From Microbacterium sp. PM5 (GTDB lineage Bacteria > Actinomycetota > Actinomycetes > Actinomycetales > Microbacteriaceae), in assembly GCF_003293595.1 (NCBI RefSeq), contig NZ_CP022162.1, positions 2,018,327 to 2,082,326 of the forward strand: 64,000 bases of DNA, given 5' to 3'. Positions 17,731 through 26,262 of the stretch are shown piece by piece (position 1 is the stretch's first letter; every line of letters begins with the position of its first letter). Below the pieces are notes generated by a model, which saw only the letters and a list, made by a program, of their open reading frames with translations, had not been told where the DNA came from and made no database searches. A program made the position numbers and the translations under genes.

Positions 17731-18066
17731 TTAGGATCCCATCGCCGTCTGGAAGAGTCTGAGCGCTATCAACAGCCCCGCCACGGTGCCCGCACTGGCG
17801 GCGAGCGGAACCCAGGTGAGATCCCTCTCCATCCGCCACGAGAAGAGAGCCGCCGCTGCGGTGCCGAGAAACATTACGACGGCGACGAGGTAGTAGACGG
17901 CGCCCGCGAGGTCGGCGCCGGACCAGTCGCAGCGGAGCTCGCACACCCCTCCGGCGAAGATCGTGCTCCCCAACCACACCGCAGTCGTGATCGCGAAAAC
18001 GACGACCTGGATGACCGCGACGGCAAGAACGGATGCCGCGGCGCTCCTACCTGACTTCGTGCTCAT
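17731..18066 (-). CDS. Small cysteine-pair membrane protein (family member 1)
   Basis: 111 residues, about four helices, no known domain. Helix 1 is followed by an outer loop with a cysteine pair (GGVCELRCDWSG), and helix 3 is preceded by RDLTWVPL. The same two landmarks occur in the proteins at 41836, 42278 and 48487, so I treat them as one family. ATG 18066 was chosen because upstream translation is arginine-rich and unlike a protein. The paired cysteines could form a disulphide or bind metal on the outer face. Confidence 0.7.
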   Translation of the reverse strand: MSTKSGRSAAASVLAVAVIQVVVFAITTAVWLGSTIFAGGVCELRCDWSGADLAGAVYYLVAVVMFLGTAAAALFSWRMERDLTWVPLAASAGTVAGLLIALRLFQTAMGS

Positions 18067-18169
18067 CCGCTCAGTCTGCCGTTGTCGGTCGACGCCACGT
18101 TCCCGTTGAACACATCGTTCCCGCACCGCGCGTTGACCGGCCACGCGACCCGCAGCCCGAGCCGCCGGA

Positions 18170-19864
18170 TCAGCCCCCCGTGATCCAGACGGTCGTCTCC
18201 CCCGGCACGGTCTCGCCGTCGACCGGTGCACTCGACAGCACGACACGCTGACCCGGCGCGAGCGACAGCGCGAGCGGTGCGGAGCCGAACACCGTCACCA
18301 CCTCCCACCCGTTCGGACGGCGGAAGCGCAGCACGTCGTCTCGGCCGGTCTCGACCCACTCCAGTCGCTCCGGCGCGAGCAGCTCGTGCCGCAGGGCGAG
18401 GGCCCGGCGGTAGAGCGAGAGGGTGGATGCCGGGTCGCCCTCCTCCGCCTCGACCGACGCGTCCGCGAACCACGACGGCTGCGGCAGGTGCGCGCCCCCC
18501 GAACCGAAACCGAACGAGGAGCCCTCGCGGGTCCACGGCAGCGGCACGCGGCATCCGTCACGTCCGTACTGCTCCTGGTGGGTGCGGAAGAACGTGGGGT
18601 CCTGCCGCTGGTCGGCGGGGATCTCCGCCACCTCGTGCAGGCCGAGCTCCTCACCCTGGTACAGATACGCCGACCCCGGCAGCCCGAGCAGGAACAGCGA
18701 CGCCGCACGCGCACGGCGAAGGCCACCGGCGCGATCGATGACCGCCTCGTCGGCGCCGGCCTCGAGCCACCCCCCGCCGTGCCGATTGGGCACCGCGCCC
18801 TCGACCTCCTCCACCCGCGGCAGCGCGTAGCGCGTCGCGTGACGGAACACGTCGTGGTTCGACAGCACCCACGTGCTCGACGAGCCCGAGCGGGCCGCGA
18901 GAGCGATGTTGTCGGACACGATCTGACGGAACTGCTGTGCGTCGAACGCGGCCCGCAACAGGTCGAAGTTGAACGACTGGCCCAGACTCTCCGGGCTCGC
19001 GTACTTCGGCACGCGGTCGGTCGCCACCCACGCCTCGGCGACGGCCGTCCGCGGCGGGTCGTACGAGTCGAACACGCGGCGCCACTCGGCGTAGATCTCG
19101 TGCACGTCATCGCGGTCGATCAGCGGATGCGAGCCGTCGACGGGCAGCGCGGCAAGCTCCGCCGCAGACGGCAGGGGCTCGCTCAGGTCTTTCGTGAGCA
19201 TGTGCGCGACGTCGATGCGGAACCCGTCGACGCCACGGTCCGACCAGAACCGCAGCGTCGTGAGGAAGTCCTCACGTACCTCGGGATTGTTCCAGTCGAG
19301 GTCGGGCTGCTCGATCGCGAAGCTGTGCAGGTACCACTGCCCGTCGGCGACGCGCTCCCACGTCGATCCGCCGAACGCGGCGGTCCAGTCCGTGGGCGGT
19401 TCGGATCCGTCGGGTCCGGCGCCCTCGCGGAAGATGTAGCGCCCCCGCGCGGCCGATCCGCGACCGGCGGCGAGCGCCTCCTGGAACCATTCGTGCCGGT
19501 CGGAGGTGTGGTTGGGCACGATGTCGACCACGATGCGGATGCCGCGCTCGTGCAGCGCCGCGACGAGCTCGTCGAAGTCGGCGAGCCTCCCGAGGCGCGG
19601 GTCGACATCGCGGTAGTCGGCCACGTCGTAACCGCCGTCGGCCAGCTCGGACGGGTAGAACGGGCTCAGCCACACGGCATCCACCCCCAGCTCGGCGAGG
19701 TAGTCGACGCGCGACAGGATGCCGCGGAGGTCGCCGATGCCGTCGCCGTCGGCGTCGGCGAAGCTGCGGGGATAGACCTGATAGACGACGGCTTGGCGCC
19801 ACCAGTCGCGATCCTCCGGGCGGGAGAGTTCGAGGCGGTCGGAGGCGGAGAGCACGGCAGACAT
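18170..19864 (-). CDS. GH13 alpha-glucosidase (oligo-1,6-glucosidase-like)
   Basis: 564 residues with a complete GH13 alpha-amylase-type barrel: nucleophile Asp218 (GFRIDVAHML), acid/base Glu277 (AVAEAWVATD), transition-state Asp338 (LSNHD), and the subfamily QPDLDWNNPEV. There is no signal peptide, so it hydrolyses imported alpha-glucosides in the cytoplasm. The Val after Asp218 is the residue reported in oligo-1,6-glucosidases, suggesting activity on alpha-1,6 bonds (inference). It is last in the operon after two permeases, with GAAAGG upstream of ATG 19864. Confidence 0.93.
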   Translation of the reverse strand: MSAVLSASDRLELSRPEDRDWWRQAVVYQVYPRSFADADGDGIGDLRGILSRVDYLAELGVDAVWLSPFYPSELADGGYDVADYRDVDPRLGRLADFDELVAALHERGIRIVVDIVPNHTSDRHEWFQEALAAGRGSAARGRYIFREGAGPDGSEPPTDWTAAFGGSTWERVADGQWYLHSFAIEQPDLDWNNPEVREDFLTTLRFWSDRGVDGFRIDVAHMLTKDLSEPLPSAAELAALPVDGSHPLIDRDDVHEIYAEWRRVFDSYDPPRTAVAEAWVATDRVPKYASPESLGQSFNFDLLRAAFDAQQFRQIVSDNIALAARSGSSSTWVLSNHDVFRHATRYALPRVEEVEGAVPNRHGGGWLEAGADEAVIDRAGGLRRARAASLFLLGLPGSAYLYQGEELGLHEVAEIPADQRQDPTFFRTHQEQYGRDGCRVPLPWTREGSSFGFGSGGAHLPQPSWFADASVEAEEGDPASTLSLYRRALALRHELLAPERLEWVETGRDDVLRFRRPNGWEVVTVFGSAPLALSLAPGQRVVLSSAPVDGETVPGETTVWITGG

Positions 19865-19923
19865 GCAGAACCTTTCGGAGTCGGGTCGGGTTCGGGGGGT
19901 GAGGGCAGGCGGCGGCGCGGGCG

Positions 19924-20832
19924 TCAGCCCTTGACGGCGCCCTGGGTCACACCTTCCATCACCCAGCGCTGGGTGAACAGGTAGGCGAGGATCGCGGGGG
20001 CCATCGCCATGAGGTAGGAGGCGAACGACACGTTGTAGTTGTTGCTGAACTGCGTCTGGAAGAGGTTCTGTCGCACGGGCAACGTCTGCAGGGCCGGGTC
20101 GGAGATGATCAGCGACGGCATCATGAAGTCGTTCCAGGCGTAGAGGAACGCGAAGATGCCGACGGTTGCGCTCATCGGCGCGAGCAGCGGGAAGATGAGC
20201 TTCCAGAACGTCTGCCACGTCGTCGCGCCGTCGATGCGCGCGCTCTCCTCGAGCTCCAGCGGAATCGACCGCAGGAATGCCGTGAACAGCAGCACGCTGA
20301 AGCTCAGCTGGAACATCGTGGCGAGGATGATGACGCCGAACGGGTTGTCGAGTCCGACGCGGCCGGTCAGCTGGATCTGCGGCAGCGCCACGACCGGGAA
20401 CGGGATGAACATCGCCGCCAGCAGGTAGAAGAACGAGTAGCGGAACAGGCGGCGGTCCCAGTTGCGGACGATCGCGTACGACGCGAACGCGGCCAGCAGG
20501 ATCGTGGCGATGACGGTGCCTGCGGTCACGAACAGGGAGATGCCCGCCCCGACCGGGAACTTCGTGAGGTTCCACGCCTCGACGAAGCCGTCGAAGCTGA
20601 ACGGCGCCGGCAACGAGAACGCGTTGCCATCGACGGCTTGAGCGGTGGTCTTCAGCGACATCGAGATGGTGACGTACAGCGGCAGCAGCACGGTGACGGC
20701 GCAGAGGATCAGGATGATCGTCGTCGACCAGCTGACACGCTCACCGCGGGTGGTGGGACTCTTGCGACGGCGGTCGTCCGCGGGCGCGAAGGCCGCGGCA
20801 TCCTCGACGACGAGGGCGGGTTGCGTGGACAT
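19924..20832 (-). CDS. Sugar ABC transporter permease, MalG type
   Basis: 302 residues, six helices, with the cytoplasmic EAA loop (ARIDGATTWQTFWKLIFPLL) that docks the ATPase. Second of two permeases for alpha-glucoside uptake. Its start overlaps the upstream permease stop by one base (TGATG), so the two are translationally coupled. No ATPase gene is in the operon; as in many actinobacteria, a shared MsiK-type ATPase elsewhere probably powers it. Confidence 0.95.
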   Translation of the reverse strand: MSTQPALVVEDAAAFAPADDRRRKSPTTRGERVSWSTTIILILCAVTVLLPLYVTISMSLKTTAQAVDGNAFSLPAPFSFDGFVEAWNLTKFPVGAGISLFVTAGTVIATILLAAFASYAIVRNWDRRLFRYSFFYLLAAMFIPFPVVALPQIQLTGRVGLDNPFGVIILATMFQLSFSVLLFTAFLRSIPLELEESARIDGATTWQTFWKLIFPLLAPMSATVGIFAFLYAWNDFMMPSLIISDPALQTLPVRQNLFQTQFSNNYNVSFASYLMAMAPAILAYLFTQRWVMEGVTQGAVKG

Positions 20833-21740
20833 CAGAAGGCGTTCCTTCCGCGAGTCAGCGAGAGCTGGAGCAGGGAGATGAGGATGGCGACGACGAAGAA
20901 GATGGTCGCGTTGGCCATCTGGTAGGCGTAGTCGCCGCCGTTGAAGCCCGCGATGATCGTCATCGCGACGCTGCGGGTGGCCGTTCCGGGCCCTCCGTTG
21001 GTGAGGCCGACGATGATGTCGTAGGCGTTCAAGAAGCCCTTGAAGCCGAGGATGATGTTGATCACGACGTACCCCGCGACCAGGGGCAGGGTGATCCGCA
21101 CGAGCTGCTGACCCTTGGAGGCGCCGTCGAGCGCCGCAGCCTCGTACACGTCACCCGGCACGGCGAGCAGCCCCGCGATGTAGATGAGAAGCGTGCCGGG
21201 AATGGCCTGCCAGGCGGTGACGAGCACGATCGCCACCCACGCGAGGTCGGGGTTGGCGAGCAGGCTCGTTGACAGCGCCGGGATGCCGAGGGACTCGCCG
21301 AGGGAGGGAAGCGAGTTCGAGAACAGGAAGTTGAAGACGTAGGCGATGATGATGCCCGAGATGACCATCGGGATCACGAAGACGGTCCGAAGGGCCGTCT
21401 TCATCCGGATGCGGGCGGTGAGGCCGACCGCGAGCAGGAACGCCACCACATTGACGACGAGCACGGTCGCGATGGAGAACCCGATGGTGAAGAGGTAGCT
21501 CTGCAGGATCGCCGGGTCGCTGAACATTGCGATGTAGTTGGTCAGTCCTGTGAAGTGCCACTCGCCGATGCCGATCGAATCGGTGAAGCTGAAGAAGATC
21601 CCCACGACGCCCGGCACCGTGATCGCCAGCGTGAACAGCACGAGACTCGGCAGTAGGAACAGGTAGTAGATCGGCTCGACACGGCGGTGGCTGCGGCGCG
21701 CCGTGCGGTCACCGGCGGTGACGATCGTGGACGTGGTCAT
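20832..21740 (-). CDS. Sugar ABC transporter permease, MalF type
   Basis: 302 residues, six helices, EAA loop EAAALDGASKGQQLVRITLP. It pairs with the MalG-type protein downstream. ATG 21740 overlaps the binding-protein stop by four bases (ATGA). Longer in-frame starts would run through the binding-protein gene and are excluded. Confidence 0.95.
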   Translation of the reverse strand: MTTSTIVTAGDRTARRSHRRVEPIYYLFLLPSLVLFTLAITVPGVVGIFFSFTDSIGIGEWHFTGLTNYIAMFSDPAILQSYLFTIGFSIATVLVVNVVAFLLAVGLTARIRMKTALRTVFVIPMVISGIIIAYVFNFLFSNSLPSLGESLGIPALSTSLLANPDLAWVAIVLVTAWQAIPGTLLIYIAGLLAVPGDVYEAAALDGASKGQQLVRITLPLVAGYVVINIILGFKGFLNAYDIIVGLTNGGPGTATRSVAMTIIAGFNGGDYAYQMANATIFFVVAILISLLQLSLTRGRNAF

Positions 21741-23065
21741 TGCCCAGACTCCTCTGTCTCGGTCGTGGGGGCGGGGGCGCGGAAGGCGAGGCGCGCCCAG
21801 TCGGCATCCATCGTGCGGAGGGTGCCCTGGGGGCTCGCGCCGAGCACGACGGCCTGCACGTAGTTGAAGACGGGGATCGTCTTGGGCACCAGCACCGACG
21901 GCCCCTGGTAGACCTTGCCCGCCGTGTAGAAGGGGATCATGCCCGCGATGCGGGGATCGTCGGGCGCGGGCGCATCCTTCGTGGGGGTGAAGCCGAGCTG
22001 CGACGTGTTGTACGCCTCGATGGTCTGGGGACGGTAGAGGTACTCGAGGAAGTCGCGCGCGGCATCCTTGTGCCGCGAACCTTCGGGGATCATCGCGGCG
22101 AGGTCCATGTTCACGCGCACGCGCCGATCGGCCGGATCGTCGGTCATCGGCAGCGGGAACGTGCCGAGGTTCATGTCGGGCGAGGTCTTCGCGATCTCGC
22201 TGAAGGCCCACGGGCCCTGCAGGTACATCGCCGCCTCGCCCTTCGCGAAGGCGAGGTTGCCGTCGCCGTAGCCGCGGCTGGGGGCGTCGGTGTTGACGAA
22301 CTGCGACGTGAGCTGGGTCATCTTCTCCACGGGTGAGGAGAAGTCCTTCTCGAACGAGGTCGCCGAGTCGGGCCCGACGTCGGCGCCTTCTGCCGCGAGG
22401 CGGTTGAAGAAGTCGACGACGTCGACCGCGCCGCCGACCGCGTAGTCGTACCAGCCCTGTCCGACCGTCCAGTCGTCTTTGAAGGTCGCGTAGAACGGGG
22501 TGATGCCGGTCGCCTTCAGCTTCGCGCAGGCGGCGAGCAGCTCGTCCCACGTCGTGGGGACGTCGACCCCGGCCTTCGCGAACAGGTCTTTGTTGTAGAT
22601 GACGGATGCCGCCATCACCGAGTACGGCAGCGCACTGATGCGCCCGGGGCACGAGCCGTACTGATCCATCAGGCCGCGGAGGTCATCGCGGGTCGTGGAG
22701 GCGGCCGTGGTGCCGGTGAGGTCGCTGAGTGCACAGCGCTGGACGAAGCGCGCGGTCTCGTAGTTGTAGTTGGCGAGCATGATGTCGGGCGGGTTGCCGC
22801 GGACGAAACTCGCCGAGACGACGTCGACGCCGGAGGTGTCCATCTCGACGCGCACGCGGTCCTGCGATGCGTTGTACGCGTCGACCACGCCGTTCATGAA
22901 GTCGAGGGCCTCGCGCTTGCTGAAGGTGAAGCGGATCGTCTCGCGGCCGTCGCTGCTGCAGCCGGAGAGCAGGCTCCCCGCCAGCACGAGAGCGAATCCG
23001 GCGGCCACCGCCCGGAGCGCTCGTGAGGTTCTCACAGACACCTTCGTCCTTCCGTCCGACGGCAT
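21737..23065 (-). CDS. Extracellular sugar-binding lipoprotein of ABC transporter
   Basis: 442 residues, family 1 solute-binding protein. Lipobox LSGC gives Cys36 as the lipid anchor. The mature part has the usual two-lobe pattern: IRFTFSKREALDFMNGVVDAYN near the N-terminus, AALPYS-like hinge region (RISALPYSVMAASVIYNKDLF) and MYLQGPWAFSEIA. First gene of the uptake operon; captures alpha-glucosides outside the cell. ATG 23065 has GGAAGG upstream. Divergent from its likely ROK regulator. Confidence 0.93.
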   Translation of the reverse strand: MPSDGRTKVSVRTSRALRAVAAGFALVLAGSLLSGCSSDGRETIRFTFSKREALDFMNGVVDAYNASQDRVRVEMDTSGVDVVSASFVRGNPPDIMLANYNYETARFVQRCALSDLTGTTAASTTRDDLRGLMDQYGSCPGRISALPYSVMAASVIYNKDLFAKAGVDVPTTWDELLAACAKLKATGITPFYATFKDDWTVGQGWYDYAVGGAVDVVDFFNRLAAEGADVGPDSATSFEKDFSSPVEKMTQLTSQFVNTDAPSRGYGDGNLAFAKGEAAMYLQGPWAFSEIAKTSPDMNLGTFPLPMTDDPADRRVRVNMDLAAMIPEGSRHKDAARDFLEYLYRPQTIEAYNTSQLGFTPTKDAPAPDDPRIAGMIPFYTAGKVYQGPSVLVPKTIPVFNYVQAVVLGASPQGTLRTMDADWARLAFRAPAPTTETEESGQ

Positions 23066-23081
23066 CGTGGCCGCCCTTCCA

Positions 23082-23116
23082 GATTCGACTTTGATTAGAT
23101 TTAGTGGTCGAATCAA
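23082..23116. promoter_or_regulatory. Probable ROK-regulator operator
   Basis: Perfect 8-bp inverted repeat GATTCGAC (23082-23089) / GTCGAATC (23107-23114), overlapped by a second one, TTGATT (23091-23096) / AATCAA (23111-23116). It is the only AT-rich patch in the 95-bp gap between the binding-protein gene and the ROK gene, so it likely controls both promoters. Confidence 0.6.
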
Positions 23117-23160
23117 CTGTTCGGCAATACTCTGACAGAACACCTGCGGAAAGGTCAAGA

Positions 23161-24381
23161 GTGATTCAGACGGTCCTCGACACGGGCACCGGTCGCGCCA
23201 GCGTCGACGGAGTGCTCGACTTCGCGTGGGATGCCGGCACCTTCACCGCCACCGAGGCAATGCGCGCAGCATCGCTCACTCGTTCCACCACGATCGAGGC
23301 CATCGACACGCTCATCGCCGCCGGCGTGCTGCAGGAGCTCCCCAACGCGCGAGACGCCGGCGAGTACCGCGCGGGCCGGCCCGCTCGGCGCTTCCGCTTG
23401 CGCGACGACGCCGGCGTCGTCGCGGCGCTCGACGCCGGCGACACGCACCTGACCGCGGCCGTGTCCGACCTTTCCGGCGAGGTGCTGCTGCGGCGCCAGA
23501 TCGCGCTCTCGCCCGCCCAGAGCGTCGACGAGCGCCGCGACACGATCGTCGCGCACCTGCGTGCGACGCTCGCCGAGGCCGGCGTGGCCCGCGACGACGT
23601 GCTCTCCCTGTGTGTGGGAGTGGCCGCCCCCGTCACGCTGCGGGGGCAGTCACCGCCGCACCCGGAGGGCTTCTGGGAGCGCACGAACCCGGGTCTGATC
23701 GATGCGCTGGGCGACGAAGCCGACGTCGTCGAAGTGAAGAACGACGCGCAGCTGGCGGCGGCAGCCGAAGGCACCGGGGGCGAGGCGGTGGGATGCCGCG
23801 ACTACGTCGCGCTGCTGGCCGGCGAGCGCCTCGGGGCCGGCGTCGTGGTCGACGGTCACCTGCTGCACGGCGCTCACGGCGGTGTCGGCGAGATGTTCGC
23901 CTTCGACTTCATCCGCGATGTGGATTCCGCGTTCGGTCTCGGACCTACTCTCGAACGCCTCGCGCGCGAAGCCATCGCCAAGGCGGAGACCGAAACGACC
24001 GAGCGCAGCGGACTCGCCGCCATGGACCCCGCGCAGGTGCACGGCCGCGACGTGCTGGAGCTCGCCGCCGGCGGCGATCCTCTGGCGATCGAGATCACCG
24101 ATGCGATCGGCCGCGTGCTCGCGCGCATCGTGGGGGTGCTCGGCAACATGTTCGACCCCGAGCGCGTCATCGTCTGCGGAGCCATCGCCGACGGCATCCA
24201 GCCGGTGCTCGACGCCGCCCAGCGCACGCTCGCCGCCCAGATCCACCTGCCCGCGCCGACGCTGCTGCGCTCGCACCTGGGCGGCGACGTGGTGATCCGG
24301 GGAGCGCTCGCCCGGGCCCGCGACAGCGCGCGCTCGACCGCCCTCCCTCGCCGCGTGGCCCGCGCCACTCGCGCCGACTGA
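23161..24381 (+). CDS. ROK family transcriptional regulator
   Basis: 406 residues: an N-terminal winged helix-turn-helix (TFTATEAMRAASLTRSTTIE, then AIDTLIAAGVLQEL) and a ROK sugar-kinase-like domain (VVAALDAGDTHLTAAVSDL; LAGERLGAGVVVDG; HGGVGEM). Probably represses the divergent alpha-glucoside operon until a sugar or sugar phosphate binds. I chose GTG 23161, which has GGAAAGG six bases upstream; the longer GTG at 23104 lies inside the operator. Confidence 0.9.
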   Translation: MIQTVLDTGTGRASVDGVLDFAWDAGTFTATEAMRAASLTRSTTIEAIDTLIAAGVLQELPNARDAGEYRAGRPARRFRLRDDAGVVAALDAGDTHLTAAVSDLSGEVLLRRQIALSPAQSVDERRDTIVAHLRATLAEAGVARDDVLSLCVGVAAPVTLRGQSPPHPEGFWERTNPGLIDALGDEADVVEVKNDAQLAAAAEGTGGEAVGCRDYVALLAGERLGAGVVVDGHLLHGAHGGVGEMFAFDFIRDVDSAFGLGPTLERLAREAIAKAETETTERSGLAAMDPAQVHGRDVLELAAGGDPLAIEITDAIGRVLARIVGVLGNMFDPERVIVCGAIADGIQPVLDAAQRTLAAQIHLPAPTLLRSHLGGDVVIRGALARARDSARSTALPRRVARATRAD

Positions 24382-24391
24382 CCACCGCCAC

Positions 24392-24415
24392 GCCGGGACA
24401 GCTCATACCCGGCAG
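24392..24415 (+). terminator. Short hairpin between ROK gene and lgt
   Basis: GCCGGG and CCCGGC form a 6-bp stem around about 10 nt in the 41-bp gap between the ROK stop and the lgt start. It may separate lgt from the regulator, though no T-run follows. Confidence 0.35.
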
Positions 24416-24422
24416 GCGCATA

Positions 24423-25337
24423 ATGTCGGGCGTGCACCTGAGTATTCCGAGCCCCGACCTCAGCTGGTCCAGCTTTCACCTCGGCCCGCTGACGATCCAC
24501 ATCTACGCGCTGTGCATCATCGCGGGGATCATCGCCGCCGTGATCATCACCGAACGGCGCCTGCGGGCGCGCGGAGTGCCGGCGGGAACCGTCATCGACG
24601 TTGCGCTGTGGACGGTGCCGCTGGGCATCGTCGCGGCGCGGATCTACCACGTGCTCACCCACATGGGCGACTACTTCGCCCCCGGCGACAACCTCTGGGC
24701 GGTGGTGGCGATCTGGGACGGCGGCAACGCCATCTACGGCGCCATGATCGGCGGCTCGGTGGGCATCTACATCGCCACCCGGCGCGCCGGCATCCGCTTC
24801 TTCGCCTTCGCCGACGCGCTCGCGCCGGCGCTGCTCGTCGCGCAGGCCATCGGACGACTCGGCAACTACTTCAATCAGGAACTGTTCGGGCTGCCGACGA
24901 CCCTCCCGTGGGGCCTGGAGATCTCCCCCGACGCGCCGATGTTCCCCGCCGGCGTCGCGCCGGGCACGCTGTTCCATCCGCTGTTCCTCTACGAGATGAT
25001 CTGGAACCTCGTCGGAGCCGCGCTGATCATCGTCCTCGAGCGCAGAGTGCGTCTCGGCTGGGGCCGCAGCATCGCGTCGTACTTCATCTGGTACGGGCTG
25101 GGCCGCAGTTGGCTGGAGGCGATCCGCATCGATCCCACGAGCGATGCGCCCCTCGGCATCCCGGCGAACATCTGGGCCTCGTTCGCCGTCGTGCTGCTGG
25201 GCGTCGCGATCTTCGTCGTGCAGACGGTGCGCCATCGTGGCGAGCCCGACACGTCGCCGTTCACCGCCGCGGAGCAGCAACGACAGGACGCCGAGAAGCT
25301 CGCCGTCGCCCGCGAGGACGCACCGCAGCCGTCGTGA
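24423..25337 (+). CDS. lgt: Prolipoprotein diacylglyceryl transferase
   Basis: 304 residues, seven membrane helices. Transfers diacylglycerol from phosphatidylglycerol to the lipobox cysteine of prolipoproteins at the outer face of the membrane. The Lgt signature is present: AIGRLGNYFNQELFG with the essential Arg and Asn/Gln/Glu, plus IYGAMIGG and the C-terminal FIWYGLGRSWLE. The last 40 residues are a charged cytoplasmic tail. ATG 24423 is used here; GTG 24432 is also possible. Substrates in this window include the lipoproteins at 7101, 16359 and 21737. Confidence 0.97.
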   Translation: MSGVHLSIPSPDLSWSSFHLGPLTIHIYALCIIAGIIAAVIITERRLRARGVPAGTVIDVALWTVPLGIVAARIYHVLTHMGDYFAPGDNLWAVVAIWDGGNAIYGAMIGGSVGIYIATRRAGIRFFAFADALAPALLVAQAIGRLGNYFNQELFGLPTTLPWGLEISPDAPMFPAGVAPGTLFHPLFLYEMIWNLVGAALIIVLERRVRLGWGRSIASYFIWYGLGRSWLEAIRIDPTSDAPLGIPANIWASFAVVLLGVAIFVVQTVRHRGEPDTSPFTAAEQQRQDAEKLAVAREDAPQPS

Positions 25338-25355
25338 CGAGCGCCGCCCCACAGC

Positions 25356-25386
25356 GGGGCTGACGTGAACGCCTCCCGCGGGAGGC
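25356..25386. terminator. Double hairpin between convergent genes
   Basis: Two adjacent hairpins: GCCCC/GGGGC (25356-25370) and the perfect palindrome GCCTCCCGCGGGAGGC (25371-25386). They fill the gap between the lgt stop and the convergent small-gene stop and probably terminate both. Confidence 0.6.
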
Positions 25387-25620
25387 TCAGCTCGATGCGT
25401 CCGCGCCGAACGCTGCTGCGCCTGGACCGTGGAGGTGCCCCGTCGCGGGATCGACCCAGTTGCCGGAGCCTGTCATGCGGTGCCAACGCTTGTGGAACGC
25501 GAGGTCGGTGTCATCGGCGTCGAGGACCGCGGCTCCGCACAGGTCACAGACGCGGAGGAGCACGGTGTCGCCCTCCGCGGTCGTCAACGACACTGCACCG
25601 GTCGGGAATGAGACACCCAT
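25387..25620 (-). CDS. Small protein with a C2H2-type zinc finger motif
   Basis: 77 residues. A clear C-x2-C-x13-H-x3-H pattern (VCDLCGAAVLDADDTDLAFH followed by KRWH) suggests a single zinc finger; the rest is Gly/Ala/His-rich (DPATGHLHGPGAAA). Similar small zinc-finger proteins are scattered in actinobacteria as hypothetical proteins. Whether it binds nucleic acid or protein is unknown. No operon partner; upstream lies a 306-bp gap. Confidence 0.65.
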   Translation of the reverse strand: MGVSFPTGAVSLTTAEGDTVLLRVCDLCGAAVLDADDTDLAFHKRWHRMTGSGNWVDPATGHLHGPGAAAFGADASS

Positions 25621-25784
25621 CGTGTTCCCCTCACTCCGCGGCTGTCGCCGCGGTCAGGCTCCGAGAATGCCCTCACCCTACGCGGTCCTCTCGTGCATCG
25701 ACCAACACGCCGTGGCCGCAGCTATCGTCCCTGTCGACGGCCGCACGCACCGGTCGGCGGCCAGCGGCCTGTCGATCTATCGGT

Positions 25785-25869
25785 GTTCACAACTCCGGAG
25801 TTTCGGCGACGGCGAGCCCTGAAGGGGCGCTGAACCGCCAGACAGCCCGAGAATTCCGGAGTTATGAAC
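25785..25869. repeat. Intergenic inverted-repeat element, copy A
   Basis: Imperfect inverted repeat with arms 25785-25806 and 25847-25869, ends GTTCACAACTCCGGAG and CCGGAGTTATGAAC, and a 40-nt centre. Copy B (58635-58709) has the same terminal consensus GTkCACAACTCCG / CGGAGTTAyGmAC. The remainder of this 306-bp gap (25621-25926) shows no other gene or site that I can support. Confidence 0.6.
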
Positions 25870-25926
25870 GCACGGCCGGAGCAACTCCACTCGAGAGGGC
25901 CGGCGCCAGCACTGATGCCGCCGTCG

Positions 25927-26262
25927 TCACGCGCGCGGTGTCTTGATCATCGCCCCGGCGACGAGGAACACGATGGCCGCGGCCGGCTGCACGAGCGACC
26001 AGACCAGTCCGTCGAACCCGAACGGGAACACCGGGTTCCACACGACCGCGATCACGGCGAACACGACCGCCCACACCCACTGACGCGCCTGCGCGGCGAA
26101 CCAGCCCACGATCAGCGCCAGGATCGCGACGACGTAGAGCACGACGATCCCCCAACCCGCCGTCAGCAGCACCGGCGCGAGGAAGAGGACGGCGGCCGCG
26201 AGCAGGGCCGGGGCGAGCGCGTTGCGCTGGAAGGTCGGCTCGCTCCGCTTCGTTCCGCTCAT
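25927..26262 (-). CDS. Small membrane protein, DUF6804-like
   Basis: 111 residues with about four helices; a central AVVWNPVFPFGFDG loop between helices recalls small DUF6804-type proteins (assignment tentative). ATG 26262 overlaps the stop of the upstream alcohol dehydrogenase by four bases (ATGA), so the two are translationally coupled. Role unknown. Confidence 0.7.
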   Translation of the reverse strand: MSGTKRSEPTFQRNALAPALLAAAVLFLAPVLLTAGWGIVVLYVVAILALIVGWFAAQARQWVWAVVFAVIAVVWNPVFPFGFDGLVWSLVQPAAAIVFLVAGAMIKTPRA

